64,000 nucleotides of DNA from NCBI GenBank assembly GCA_039111635.1, contig JBCAQO010000004.1, positions 3,410,001 to 3,474,000 on the forward strand, given 5' to 3'. The position numbers were made by a program, and so were the translations under genes. This DNA comes from Heterobasidion occidentale (taxonomy: Eukaryota; Basidiomycota; Agaricomycetes; Russulales; Bondarzewiaceae). The notes under the pieces were generated by a model, which saw only the letters and a list, made by a program, of their open reading frames with translations, did no database searches and had not been told where the DNA came from. Shown in pieces: positions 24,366 through 35,917 of the stretch; position 1 is the stretch's first letter, and every line of letters starts with the position of its first letter.

Positions 24366-25993
24366 CTAGCGCTTGTATTGCGGACATGCGACGGCAGGGA
24401 GAATAGCAGGTGCTACGGTGCGATGATGGTGAGGTCAAGCCTTATGCGGTAATAGAATATAGGAGACTTACCCTGTTTTCCGCTGATGTTCTTTGCATGA
24501 GCAACAAGGATATCACCTCTGGCCTTGTAGGTCTCATTGCGAAGATAATAGAAAGATTCTCCGTCGTTGTGCTCAACATACTGGCAACACTGATCGTCGT
24601 GACCGAACAACGACCAGAATGTGTCACCCACCGCTCCCGAAGTTTGAACTCGGGAGAGGAACGTGGTGAGATCGTTGCCGCTCTGTCATCCAAAAGTCAG
24701 TCTATTTTTGTTGAGAACGTCTTCAGGATGGGTGACAACTGACTGACCTTGCCAACCCAATCGAACTCCCCAGCGAAATATCCACGGCCCGCGCCATGGG
24801 CAAGCGCGATACCTGATTCCAGCTTCGTAATATTGGGCGGGTAAAAGTGATCGGAAAATACGTCAACGACCTTCACGTCCACCTGCCCAGTGCCGTCATA
24901 TATTCCATACGTTCCATCAAAAAACAAATGATTCGGCGCGAGGCTCTTGATGAGCTGTCCAATCTCGCTCGTCCAAGCTGGTGGAGCAGGTCCGTCGTTC
25001 CAGAGCACGGCCGAGAGTTCGTTCCCAGATTCCCATCCTAGGATGGTGGGATCATCCTTCAGCGCAATATTCGTGTATCGGTTGACGTGATTTAAATGGT
25101 GCGTGATGTAGCGCTTAAAGGAGTCGACGATGGAACTAGTGTTGAAAAAATAGGCTCCGACGTCAGGGGGCGTGATGTTATCCCCAACTCCTTCGAATGA
25201 ATGACCTGCCCATTGAATGAATTGATACTTCCCACCGTGGTAGCTACACAGCTGTCCTTCAGCCAAGAAAGATCAATCTCAAACGCAGGAGAATATACGA
25301 ACTAGTTATAGTTGTCGACTAAGGGAATCAGGATTTTCAAACCGTAGACGCGCGCTGCTAGAATTGCGAAATCGATGGACTCGTATGCATCCTCGTTGAA
25401 AACGTCAAGAGAGGTTCGATAGAGAGAGGGTTGCCGAACGAGACTCCAAGGGTGTGACCACGAAGAGCAGTACCTTGCATGGCTATCACGCCCATAGCTT
25501 CTAGAACGCGTGTTTTCGAAGGATAGCTGGTATGTAATTAATGCTGACGTCTCGCTCTTGATTGTATCGACTCACCTTGGATCTGGGATTACATTCTCAT
25601 CAAGCCCTAACCAATAGACGTTCGGGCCAACGACATGGAATGGCTCTCCGAGGAGAGTAAGCTGGTTTCCTGACCTATGTTTACACGAATTACGTCTGAT
25701 TTCATGCGGGCAAAAAGGAGTTCCAGATCCTCACCGTTTTACGAACGCGCTCCTCTTCGAGATGTCATACGAAGATGACCGGTAGGATTAGGCCAAATCC
25801 CATCGATGGTCGTGTTCGCTGTACAAGTCGAAGCTGGAGATCCGAGGCCAGGGACTTTGGGGAGCTGCGAAAGGATGCTCTCAATTTTCGCCTGAGGGAT
25901 CCCAGTGCGTTCCCAGAGCTCGCGAGGCAAGGGCACGACTGCAGAGACAGAAACAGCAGAACCAAAAATCGACAACCAAGCGGTGGTGCGCAT
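24366..25993 (-). CDS. GH5 glycoside hydrolase, endo-mannanase-like, apparent frameshift
   Basis: Secreted TIM-barrel hydrolase. Start MRTTAWLSIFGSAVSVSAVV at 25993 is a good signal peptide. After an intron: RSGNQLTLLGEPFHVVGPNV, YWLGLDENVIPDPS, TRVLEAMGVIAMQGTALRGH, GVSFGNPLSIEP, then SLDVFNEDAYESIDFAILAA in another frame, RVYGLKILIPLVDNYN joined across an intron to YYHGGKYQFIQWAG, DDPTILGWESGNEL (NE gives the acid/base Glu), GYFAGEFDWVGK (likely nucleophile Glu), GDTFWSLFGHDDQCC, and after two introns APAILPAVACPQYKR with the stop at 24366. Two frame problems: one missing base near 25411-25414, and a mismatch between the N-terminal linker and AFVKR near 25745-25765. Family level is firm; mannan as substrate is inferred from overall resemblance. 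Confidence 0.85.
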
Positions 25994-27382
25994 GCTTCGA
26001 AGATGATGAAACGGCTCGTCTGTGTATTTTCACCGTAAAGCAGTACCTTATATATGCCTCCGACGCTGGATGGACTCGTGCAGCAATAAATCTGTGAGAC
26101 GTGCCTCTGCTTGTGACGCTGCTCTCGTGATCAGCGGGAAAACCTCGGACGGCGCACGAGGCCTTCGTTCCCCTCTTTTTGCAACGGACCTATTGCACAC
26201 ATACCCGCAATAGCGCAGACGTTCAAGCGGGTCCCCGCACTGTCCTTTTGTTTCAATCCCAATACATAATCCGACTACATCGTGAGCACAGAGACTCGCC
26301 TCGAACAGGACGGAGGTGCTGCTTAGCCTCGGCACACCAACTATCAGCTAATATTTTGGCTTGAGATCTTGAGAACAAAGAAACGTTCCGTGATATCTGC
26401 CAGGTGTAATCGTGACCACGGCGACAATGGCCATGGTCTGCGAGATTAGCTGAACGCGCGTCTGATCACGTGGATGTAGACTTTCACCATGTGCTCCAAC
26501 TCCCGGCAATTTCTCGGAGTTCCCCTGCCGACAAAACATTCTCGCCAGTATGGCGAGGAGATTTTGTATCCCGCGGACATTCGAGCATGAATTATCGAAG
26601 CGTTGGATTTGAAGTTCGACTCCATATAAATGTGCCTGTATGAGATAGATGACCTGTGAACACTAGTAACTGTAGGCATGTACTCGTTCAAAACTTAGTC
26701 GACCCTGATCATATAGCTAGGCCGCTTCTCCTTGCGACTGCGAGAGGGGCGGAAGGTAACCTTACATGTCAGTTCAAACAGTTTGAGCGGTCCAAATTTG
26801 ACGTCTGTCCTGCCAAGCAAAATAAGTCTAGCGTAGGACAGCGTAGGACGTGGCCGTGCGGTTCTTGGAGCCCGACGACCGTTGTACGACGACATCACAA
26901 GCGTGCACTGCCCCAAGCATCGTCGGAACTATTAACGACCTTGCGATACGTACCTTCTTTCCGCCCTGTACCTGTGATCGATGGATCGCCGAGACGTCAA
27001 CAAAGCGTTACGGCGGCCACAGAACGGGCATTCTGTAAGCTCCATCTGGGCTCTGATAGAATTTTTCAACAAAACCGTGAAAGTCAATACCATATCAATA
27101 AATTTAGAATTACAGATACATTGCGTGGTCTCGTGTCACAAAGCCTTTGGCAGAGATCAGAAAATGAAAGCAAGCAAGCCACGAAATACGAGCATGTACT
27201 CACCCAAGGAGAGAGAAATCATCAGAACCTCGACAATACATACGCGGCTTGTCGGAGATGGCGAAGAACGAAGGGGATGAGATATGCTCTATGTGTGATC
27301 GATCGATCATTCGGTCGATCATACACTCGAGACATGTTTTTGCGTCTCCGTGTAGACGACAACGCCGCTCGGGGGATTGTTA
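25994..27382. other. Intergenic, no gene seen
   Basis: GH5 promoter side and the 3' flank of the DUF6534 gene. The 248-codon plus-strand frame at 26656-27402 has no recognisable motif and an irregular, non-coding-like composition; I did not call it. Confidence 0.4.
26047..26054 (-). promoter_or_regulatory. TATA-like box of the GH5 gene
   Basis: The minus strand reads TATATAAG about 55 bases upstream of the GH5 start codon, a normal core-promoter distance if the leader is short. Confidence 0.4.
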
Positions 27383-29225
27383 CTATCGGTGTTGTGTGGT
27401 GATAGGATGATGTCTCTTCTGGCAGCAGCTCGAAGGGATTTGCGGCTGTTCAGTCTGTGGTTCCGGACGGTATGCTAAGTGAACGAGGCTACGGCGAGGG
27501 GTATTCGGCGGTACTAACGATGTGAGCATGGCACTGAAAAATACTGCGTTATATGCGAAGGTCAGAGTCTACCTATGAGTATCCTTGAAAAGCACATACA
27601 GGTCCCATACACCTCATATACACCAATGTAAATCATGTTCAAAGGCATGACCAGGTACTGTTGGCAAATTAGAACGTTGCATTGAGAGATCCATGAAGTA
27701 ACTTACTACGATGAGCACAACTACAGCGAATGTGCTGGACGAGGTGTCAGAATTAACGGCTCTGATAACAAAGAAAATACAGCATCTGTACCTAGCCAGT
27801 ACACCTGTTGTCAAAGTATACGCTAACAGCGTCCTAATGATGCCTCCCTTACTGTTCGTGGCGTAAGACCCGTATAGCACACCGAAGATATGGATTATCA
27901 GGAAGAAGAAACACGCACGAAGACTGGTAGGATTGCTTTCCGGCTGAATACAGCATTATGCATAGGACGAGTGACACCAAGACATCAGCGAAAGCGCGTG
28001 TCGCGCTGTACGAGATGACGAGCCACTAATCGAAGTGGAACCGCGTTCATGTTTAATCAGAGGATATCAAGCGGTGTGACGAACCTGTTCGCTGAGCGCG
28101 TCTGAGAACAGGGGAAAGCGGAATCTGATAGAACAAGGACTGTGAGTGAGGAAAAGCGGGATCGCGGAGAAGACGAACGCTTTGATGATGTAGCCTGTGT
28201 AAACGTAAGTGAGCGAAGCTTCATTCCAGAATCCACGCTACTTACCGATACCAAACGCTGAACGAGTAATGCGTGTGTGAGCAAGAACAGGATAACACGA
28301 GGACAAAGTTCGTACCAAAACTAATAAATATAGGAATAAGCTAATACAAAGTCTGTGAGTTCAAGCCGATTCGGAAGCAAAAGGGGGTGCTCACGAGGAT
28401 CCACGATACATTCTTCTTTCCGCTGACTTTAAGCTCGGGTCAGAAGGTCGCTGCTTTCTCGTAGAAAATGTGAACGTACAAATCCATATCCGCATGACGA
28501 AGAAGCTGTTGACGTAAGTGTGAGTGGTAATAGGTTGTCACGAGGAAATACAAACACACCATTCGACCAACGTGATAGCGATCTCCTATACGTTGACGAG
28601 GGTCATTCGCTTGTTATAGAAACTGTTTCAAGATGATGCCATGGATACTCACGGAAGGGATGGTTCGCGCCTGAGCGTGGTCAGGTCAGCGATGGGCGAT
28701 CAATGGGAAAGTAGAGGGACTTGCTATGAGACTCCTATTATTAGACAATCCGTGAGACATTCATTCAAACAAAAGAAATTTTGGTGACGCACCAGTTCGC
28801 GCGTTGCAACAAAAGTAAATTTCCGTTGCCTTTCGAAACCAGAAAGAACCAGAGACAGTGGGTAGTAATGCACCGGTGCAGGGTGTCCAGCTGGATACAA
28901 CGCCCGTTGAAGCAATGTGATGTAAAGACAACACGAGGCACTCACCATCCATATGACGGCAACCTTTGCCAACGACGAAACCGAGGTGTCAGATGAGACT
29001 CCTAGGCCGCTCAAATAAAACTCACCAGCATTTTTGTGGAGCGGCTATCCTGTGGGTAATTCATGTAGTACTTCAAGACTTGCGAACAGGTGATGCCGTA
29101 AACACTGGACGAGTGCAAGGTCAAGCGGACTGAGGGAACGAACAAGGCACACCGGGCACTCACACAAAAGCAAGCAAAGCCCCATCGAAGAGAGCACCAA
29201 AGCTAGTGTCGATCGAAGTGGACAT
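27383..29225 (-). CDS. DUF6534-type integral membrane protein
   Basis: Seven-helix-like membrane protein of a family greatly expanded in Agaricomycetes; function unknown. Start MSTSIDTSFGALFDGALLAF at 29225, then GITCSQVLKYYMNYPQDSRS and KML/VAVIWM across short introns, matching the family opening (hydrophobic helix, GI..Q.YYYY..Y..D..K). Several small exons follow between 28700 and 27900. The DUF6534 core appears as NSKGGIIRTLLAYTLTTGVL, then MPLNMIYIGVYEVYG and a short AMLTSL segment that replaces the usual small-residue/NTR box. It ends with a polar tail, ITTQHR, at 27383. Many exons (eight or more) and short spacing make individual boundaries uncertain. No frame break is required in the parts I followed. 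Confidence 0.65.
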
Positions 29226-30305
29226 GGCAAGCAACAGGAGGACGTGGATGGGACCAGCGAGCAAAAGCCGATCTCAAACGCGGCAGCGGAGAACTTTATA
29301 GGGGAAATTTCGAAGGCGCAGTCGGAGACGGAGACGCGAGGGATCTTGCCAACAAGAGTATGGAGGCCGCTAATACTATCAGGTACTATCGCCAATCGGC
29401 CCACGCTGAACCTGGATCTAAGCATTTTCTCCGATCACGAAGCCGATAGATTGACTCGTGGGTTCAGGATCTCGTCCCACCGTTTAGCGTTCCACGTGAG
29501 CAACATAGCAGACATGAACATGGGCCCCTGACCTCCAATTTATCTTGAGCATCCTATTTAGTTCATATGCTACAAACTTTGGACGATTGAAGGGGATAAC
29601 ATCGTGCTGATATTGTTGGGCGGCCGTGAAAGTGGAAAGCGTGTGGTCGCAGGTGGTGCTTGGCATGGAGTTGAAATAACTTCGGTTGGTCCGACAACGT
29701 GAATTCTTTGACAAATCATCCTCTCGGCTCCCAGATGCCGATGTTTGGGCAGCCAGATGTAGCCAGATGTCCATTGTTGTCAGAGATATCCACATAAACT
29801 AAAGGTAAACCGGTAAAGTCCCCTATTCCGATATGTTTTCGTCCGCCCCTAACAGGTTTTTTTTCTCCGAGACAACGGAATTCTGCATTCTTGCTTTTTG
29901 TCTTTGATCCCTGAATAGCAGAATCGCGATCTGACCGGCACTCAGTGGCTATTTGTTGGAGTTTTCGATCGCCGTAGGATTTTCCACACTTCAGAAGCCT
30001 CTCCGACAAGATCTAACCCAAGTAGCCTGCCATCAATATGTCAATAATGCTGCGGCCTGCAGCTCGAGTTGAGCTCCTCATCGTCTGACCGTGACAGCGG
30101 GGGCCAGTATGCATTGTCTGCTCGTGATTTCTGTTTCTCCGATACTACTAATCACAACATGTTCGAGCGTGCTCTCTAAAGGTCATTTCAGCTTAACCTT
30201 CATTTTATGATCAGGCGAGCAGGCCGGACGAACGCACTGCCAGCCTGACAGCTAGGCCAAGGCCTTCGAGAATCAAGAGACACTTGTTGACAACACGTAC
30301 ATATA
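29226..30305. other. Intergenic, no gene seen
   Basis: Holds the DUF6534 promoter and a stretch up to the inverted-repeat element. A 97-codon minus frame at 29716-30009 has no recognisable motif. Confidence 0.35.
29294..29300 (-). promoter_or_regulatory. TATA-like box of the DUF6534 gene
   Basis: The minus strand reads TATAAAG about 70 bases upstream of the start codon at 29225. Confidence 0.35.
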
Positions 30306-31009
30306 CTATCATTGCACCGGAGTTGCAAATGGTATGAGAGGTTCAAAATCGAGCTCCTCGCAGCAACTTTTGACGGCACCTCTTGAAAAAATTCATAGTT
30401 GTTTATTTAAACACTCTTCAAGTATAAGAGTTTTTGCGAGAACAGAAATTGGGTGCAGCAGTGAGGAGACAATGAATAATGGTTTTTAGGGCAGAGATAT
30501 CTGAGAGATGCTCAAGATCTCTCAGATCCTTGAGCTCAATTACAAAACTAAAAAAATGACAATATGGAGAGGTGTTACTAAAATCATTCAGGTTATTTTT
30601 TATGACTTTGAGGGCTCCACTGCTTTTCACCAAATTTCTTTCGACGGGCAGTGCCCGATGGCAGGCAGAGTGACAGTGAGTCTCAAGCTGTGTGATGCTT
30701 AGTCATTCTTTGAATCTCCGCATAGTGGGTCGTTCCGCAGTGCGCCCCGTCGGAGTTCGAGTTTAAACGTGACGACGTGTGACCCGATCGTCGGCAAGAT
30801 TTGCAACTCCCGAGCTTTGCTCGTTTTCAGACACCCCGTCTCAATCATATCACAATAATTATTTGAGTCTGCTTGAAAATATGAAAAAATAACAGGACAC
30901 ATTTCAAGAAGCTTCCGCAGGTATTATGAAAATTTGGAGCGAGAGAGAGCCCAATTGAAGACGCTACAAAGAAATCTTGTTTTTTTTTGCAACTCCGGTG
31001 CAACGATAG
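30306..31009. mobile_element. Non-autonomous DNA transposon (MITE-like), 704 bp with TA flanks
   Basis: Terminal inverted repeats of 23 bp: 30306-30328 (ctatcattgcaccggagttgc then aa) and 30987-31009, which is its reverse complement with one mismatch. A TA dinucleotide lies directly outside each end (30304-30305 and 31010-31011), the target duplication expected of Tc1/mariner-type elements. Inside I see no transposase frame (longest about 70 codons), so it is non-autonomous. The right end, with the same terminal repeat, is also present at 43759-43781 in the second copy of the block. Confidence 0.7.
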
Positions 31010-31039
31010 TAATGGTCCTCGAATCTGTGGTCGCATCAT

Positions 31040-31466
31040 TTATAGTAGTTCGGCGACGCGTTCGACATTGTCAAGTGTCTCGATCCGATCTCCGGCAGCG
31101 TACATGATCATTCTGCCATCCATCGCTGGAGATTCTCGAGCCCCAGATCTCAGAATGTAATTAAGCGGGTATTCGTATTCATTCTGCAGCAATTCAAACA
31201 GTCTTTGAAGCAGCAATTCCGCCGATACTGGGCTCATCGTAAAGCAGTGTCTGAAAAATACACACGCACCAAGTCCTGGTTTGTTCATCCGCGTCATTGA
31301 GAGATGCTGAGTGCTAACTGAGTACTGAGTCCGAGCTCCACCCAACCAGTGCGCCAAGGTCCAGCGATATCGTAACTCGCGCCATAGTTCGCTCATGGAC
31401 ACATGAAATCATACTCCCGATATAGAGCAAGACGTGAGACACGCGGACTTTAGTGGGCGGGGACAT
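31040..31466 (-). CDS. Small hypothetical protein (copy 1)
   Basis: Weak call. Two minus-strand pieces look joined: a start MSPPTKVRVS at 31466 and, after a probable intron, a frame with HCFTMSPVSAELLLQRLFEL, YEYPLNYILRSG and MIMYAAGDRIETLDNVERVA ending at 31040. The amphipathic composition of the second piece resembles coding sequence, and it is unchanged in copy 2. I recognise no family. It lies directly beside the transposon end. Confidence 0.3.
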
Positions 31467-32090
31467 ATCGCATGTGGCGTTGGTGTGATGGAGAAAACCA
31501 CGCCTACAAACCGCGTGGGACAAGTAGACTACACGCACAAACGCCGCTGGCCGTTTCGAGGGACCAAAGGGTAGAAGTTGTCTCCAGCAAGGACATGGCG
31601 TATTCGGCGGGCATTAGCATGTTGTTTTCCATTCCCCTGGCGCATGACAGGCAACATTTAACGCCTTTCATGGCTGTATATTGGGTACCTGTAAACGCTG
31701 CATCGTCCCTTCCCGAGTTGCGCGAGTGATCAAGGTCAACCATGCTCGGTCCTGTCCAGAGCCTGCATGGGCACTCTGGCTCCGCGGTGAATGTCGGTGG
31801 GAAGTGATGACGCCCATCCGATGGTGTGTGGGCTGATGCAGATAGGATATGTATGCGGGACATGGGGTGGGTTGGCGAGAAGGAGTCGAGAAGGGCGCTG
31901 AGTCAGTGCTGAGTACCACACCAGCCCAAGTGTTCTCACGCTTCTCGCCTTGCCCGCCCACCAGCTATGCATCGACGCCCGTTCGCGCACGACGGTCAAT
32001 ATCACAGGCCTCAGTCAGCAAGATCTGGTGTTTCTAATCACGGTCGCTCCTACTAGGCCCTCTCGCCGACCCTCTTTGTCGCTTAAAATG

Positions 32091-32098
32091 TATATAAC
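32091..32098 (+). promoter_or_regulatory. TATA-like box of the quinone oxidoreductase
   Basis: TATATAAC lies 80 bases upstream of the ATG at 32178 and is preserved in copy 2 (about 44864). Confidence 0.4.
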
Positions 32099-32177
32099 TC
32101 GCAGCACCGCTTACCCCTATGACCAGTCGTATCATTTCGAACCGATAGCTCATCTCCATACCTCCTAAACATTCGCC

Positions 32178-33597
32178 ATGTCCTCGCTTGAGGACCAGAA
32201 AGCTCTCTTGTTCGCCGCCAAAGGCATCCCTTTTACGGTTGGCACCCGTCCGATTCCGAAACCTGGGCCTGGTCAGATTCTGGTCAAGATACATTCCGCC
32301 GCACTCAACCCGGCGGACAACTACATACAGTCCCTCGGCATTTTCGTCGAAGAGTGGCCTTTCGTCGCTGGGAGCGACGCAGCTGGCGTAGTTGAGGCTA
32401 TCGGAGAAAACGTTCAAGGCTTGAAGAAGGGAGATCGCGTGCAAGTATTTCATCCATCGCTCGTCTTCAGATTCTTTAGCTAACAGCGTGCTCTTGCATG
32501 TCTACTTATTTTGCAGATTATATCAGTCCCTCTTCACTCCTGATAGGGGTACGTTCCAACAATATGGAATTGCAGATGGGATCAGGGCTGCAAAGGCGAG
32601 TGCCTGTTCTCGAAACATCCTCCTCCTCCTCGAGGACGCTGCCGTCTATAGGTACATTCCCTTTTGGGAAAATTGCCTGCGTACTCGACGGTGAACATGA
32701 CAACTCGAGTGACAGAGCGACATTTGGCATGTATCCGAATTAATACATACATTGTCTAGATTCCGCCGAATGTTACTTTCGAAGGAGCCAGCACACTACC
32801 TCTTGGCCTCGCGACTGCGTCAATTGGTCTGTACGCAAAGAAGAGCTCCCGCGGTGGTGCAGGGCTTTTCCCACCCTGGGAAGAGGGCGGCCGAGGAAAA
32901 TACAAGGGCCAGCCGATCCTTGTCATTGGTGGCGCCAGCTCCGTAGGTCAATTCAGTGCGTCGCCTCACCTCTCTGACTAGCGATGGCGCATCTGACGTG
33001 AGTTCCAAGCTATACAACTGGCAAAACTCTCCGGCTTCAGCCCTATCATCACGACGTGTTCCGCTCATTCTGCCGCATACTGCGTTGCTGCCGGGGCGAC
33101 CCACACAATTGACTATTATACTACGCCCTACAGCGAACTTTCCTCCGCAGTTCGCGCGATCGTCGGCCCTTCCACTTCCATCTCTGTCATCTACGACGCG
33201 ATTTCTATCCCGGAATCACAACGCGCATGCTGGGATATCCTTGCTCCGAAGGGAAGCATCGTAATGGTAGCCACACCCGTTGTCGCAAAGGCCGGAGAGG
33301 AGGCAGAGGACGGAAAACGCGCGGTGTGGGTGTATGGAAATGTGAACCATCCCGATTATCAGGAATTCGGTGCGGCACTCTACTCCAAATTGACCGCGCT
33401 GTTGGAGGAAGAGGCGATCAAGGTGAGAGCTTTCATACCCTTTCGATCGAAGGCTCGTCATCAATGTGCGCTCTTCATAGCCTAACAACATAGACGTGTT
33501 GCCAGACGGATTGGCCGGGATACCGGACGGCTTGAAGAGATTACTTGGTGGGATCAGCGGAGTCAAGCTCGTCGCACATCCTCAGGAGACACTGTGA
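32178..33597 (+). CDS. Zinc-independent MDR family oxidoreductase (quinone/enoyl reductase-like), copy 1
   Basis: NAD(P)H-dependent medium-chain reductase. Exons 32178-32440, 32517-32595, 32760-32955, 33010-33422 and 33481-33597 join in frame to 355 codons, a normal length. N-terminal GroES-like domain: VKIHSAALNPADNYIQSLG, VAGSDAAGVVEAIGENV, GLKKGDRV. Rossmann domain: PLGLATASIGLYAKK, ILVIGGASSVGQF (nucleotide-binding GxxxxG), LAKLSGFSPIITTCSAHSA, AAGATHTIDYYTTPYSE, then VIYDAISIPES and LAPKGSIVMVATPV. The structural-zinc cysteines and catalytic zinc ligands are absent, as in quinone reductases and trans-enoyl reductases. Introns 1 and 2 begin with GC (GCAAGT, GCGAGT) rather than GT. Frame intact here, broken in copy 2. 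Converges on the aminotransferase 113 bases away. Confidence 0.88.
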
Positions 33598-33710
33598 AGC
33601 ATGCAGTTGCTCGCACAATACAATTTTGCCTTTCCGTAGAATGTGTAGATGCAACAAATCGCGTAACGCATACATGATGAGTTCAGATACTGCTTGCTTC
33701 GTCCTCTGAT

Positions 33711-35645
33711 CTACGCCTCACCGCGCTCCTTCAAGATGACCAACCTAAGCCTCCTCAGCGCCTCATTCACCTCCTGCTCTTCCAGAAGACTGAACGCAGC
33801 GCGGACGTGTGCCGTTTTCGCTCCATTGGGGATGAACACCGTCCCAGGCAAGGCGAGAACCCCGCCCTCTAGTGCCTTGGTCGCGATCAGGTCCGATGTG
33901 TCGGCCTCGACGTTCGGGTCCTCACTGAGCAGCAGCTTGAACCTACACCCGTCCGATCGCCCCGTCTCGTCAGCAAAACGGGGTCACCTTGCTCCGATGA
34001 CCAGCGATGACCTTGCGCAAAATGAAGGGCGAACGTACCAAAAGAACATTCCCGCCTCGGGTGTCGTCCATTCTGCCAAACCCTCGAGCTGCCGCCGCAT
34101 CGCAGCCTCGAACACGTCACGCTTCTGCTTGTAGAAATTGGACACGAACTGAGTGTGCGCTTGGAATCCGAGCGGGCCCCACGAGTCTAGCAGCGCGAAC
34201 GTGATGGATTGGGTGAGCGAAGCGGGCTGCAAGTTGGCCGAAGAGGTCTAGATATCACGCAGGCGTTCGATCAATTTATGTGTACGAAATAAGAACGGGG
34301 CAGTACGTACGTGCAAGTCTATGGCGTCGAGGAGGGGTCTTGGACCTGTCGCGAAGCCTATCCGGATACCAGCGGAGAGGATTTTGGAGAAGCTGTCGAA
34401 GCGAAGAACATGTCCTGCTGAGCCCGTCTGCGCTTCTAGAGTGAAGTAGGAGGGAATGCGAGGCGCAGAGCCAAAGTAGAGGTAGTAGTAGGGGTCATCT
34501 GCATCGGACAGGTGAGATGATAACAAAAGAGGAGAGAAACGATGAGATGGACCTTCGAGAATGATGAACTTGTGCTCGCGCGCGAGCGCGAGAGTCTCCA
34601 GACGACGTTCTAATGTCGCGGTCATCCCCGTGGGGTTACAGCCGTACTGGATCAGCATAGATTGAGTACTTTAACGGGGGCGGGAGAAGCATCAGCTTAC
34701 GGGAACGGTGTAAAGAGCCTTTGGCTTTGATTTAGATACAGGCCAGCTCTCGAGAATGGAACGAAGCGAGGATGATACGATGCCTTCCGCATCAGTCTCA
34801 ACCTCTTGGAGATAAAGATCGTTCATGATCTAGCTTATACGGGCAGAAAGTAACAGCGACATACCAATCATCTCACTGCTGAGGGATTTGAAGATAGGTA
34901 TGACGCCACTAGAGTCGAGGTGTAAAGAGCGTTCAGGTCAATTGAGTGTACAGAAAGACACATACGCATAGACTGGCTTTTCGACCAAGATGGAATCACC
35001 AGGGTTTAACAGGACACCTGCCGCCTGCGAACAATGCTCTTCAGCCGAAGACTCTGCCACAGTCCCCGAGTTTGAGATCGCACCTTGTATATAGCATCTT
35101 GCGATCCAGATGTGACACTGAGTCTCCAGCCCTGATCTGTACTTCTGTGATGCTCCCTCTCTTGCAAGTCCGTCAACCACTTGACCAACGATGGAATTCC
35201 CGACGTCGCGCTGTACTGGAGTCCTTCTACGAGCGCCGCACCGTCCACCGTAAGCGTCGACTCCTTGCCTGGCTCGGTAGGGGAGCGCGCGGTGAAAGAA
35301 AGAGAGGTGAGGGGAAACGTTGCGCCATTGGGTTTACCGGCGAGGAGAGAGATGACGCCAGGGCGTTGTTCGAGAGGGAAGAGGCCGCGGACTAAGCCAC
35401 GGGCGCTAGATCAACAGACGAAGTATATACAGAACCATAAGAACATACTGGGACTGGGCTTGCGATCCTTGGCGGCCGTGGAGATGAAGGAAGTATAGTA
35501 CTCCGCAGGAAGAACACTGCATTCCTTTATCTGGGTTTTCGTACAACCGCTTCAATGTGAACATCCAGTGCGGGCTGATGTCACGTCCACATACCCCGTT
35601 CAACCCGTTCACCCCGTTCGCGCTCGCAGCAGTCTGAGAAGCCAT
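33711..35645 (-). CDS. Aromatic/2-aminoadipate aminotransferase (ARO8/KAT-II-like), copy 1
   Basis: PLP-dependent fold-type I aminotransferase acting on aromatic amino acids, 2-aminoadipate or kynurenine. Start MASQTAASANGVNGLNG at 35645, then after an intron PAEYYTSFISTAAKDRKPSP, RGLFPLEQRPGVISLLAG, LQYSATSGIPSLVKWLTDLQ, LSVTSGSQDAIYK, AAGVLLNPGDSILVEKPVYA, KPKALYTVP joined to YGCNPTGMTATLERRLETLA, DDPYYYLYFG, RFDSFSKILSAGIRIGFATG (the Lys after SFS carries PLP), ASLTQSITFALLDSWGPLGF, EWTTPEAGMFFW and a C-terminal exon ending RLVILKERGEA at 33711. Eight or more exons. Frame intact in this copy; in copy 2 two bases are missing in the EAGMFFW region. Could supply kynurenine or lysine-pathway transamination; the substrate cannot be fixed from sequence. 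Confidence 0.85.
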
Positions 35646-35917
35646 GGCAGATGCGAGAGTGGATGACAGTGGCTGGAAACAGTGGATCGCCGTGGATGCA
35701 TCATTCTCGTCGGCTGCTTTTTTGAATCGCTCAATTTCGAGTCGAGTCACGAAATCGCTCGGTCGGAATTTCGGCATTTCGGTGATCAGCTTTTCAAAAC
35801 AGAATGCCACCGTTTACTAAGTCAAAGATACACGCTTTTGATACAGGTTCCAAAACTACACAAGAATGTGGTATCTAGAGGTAGGCCAGTCCGCTCGGCA
35901 TGACGACAGATAGTTCG

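Noticed and set aside
26656..27402. 248-codon plus-strand frame
   Set aside because: No family motif, no plausible promoter or intron context; likely chance.
31504..31863. 119-codon minus frame between the hypothetical gene and the reductase
   Set aside because: No motif, overlaps the reductase promoter region; its conservation in copy 2 only reflects the recent duplication.
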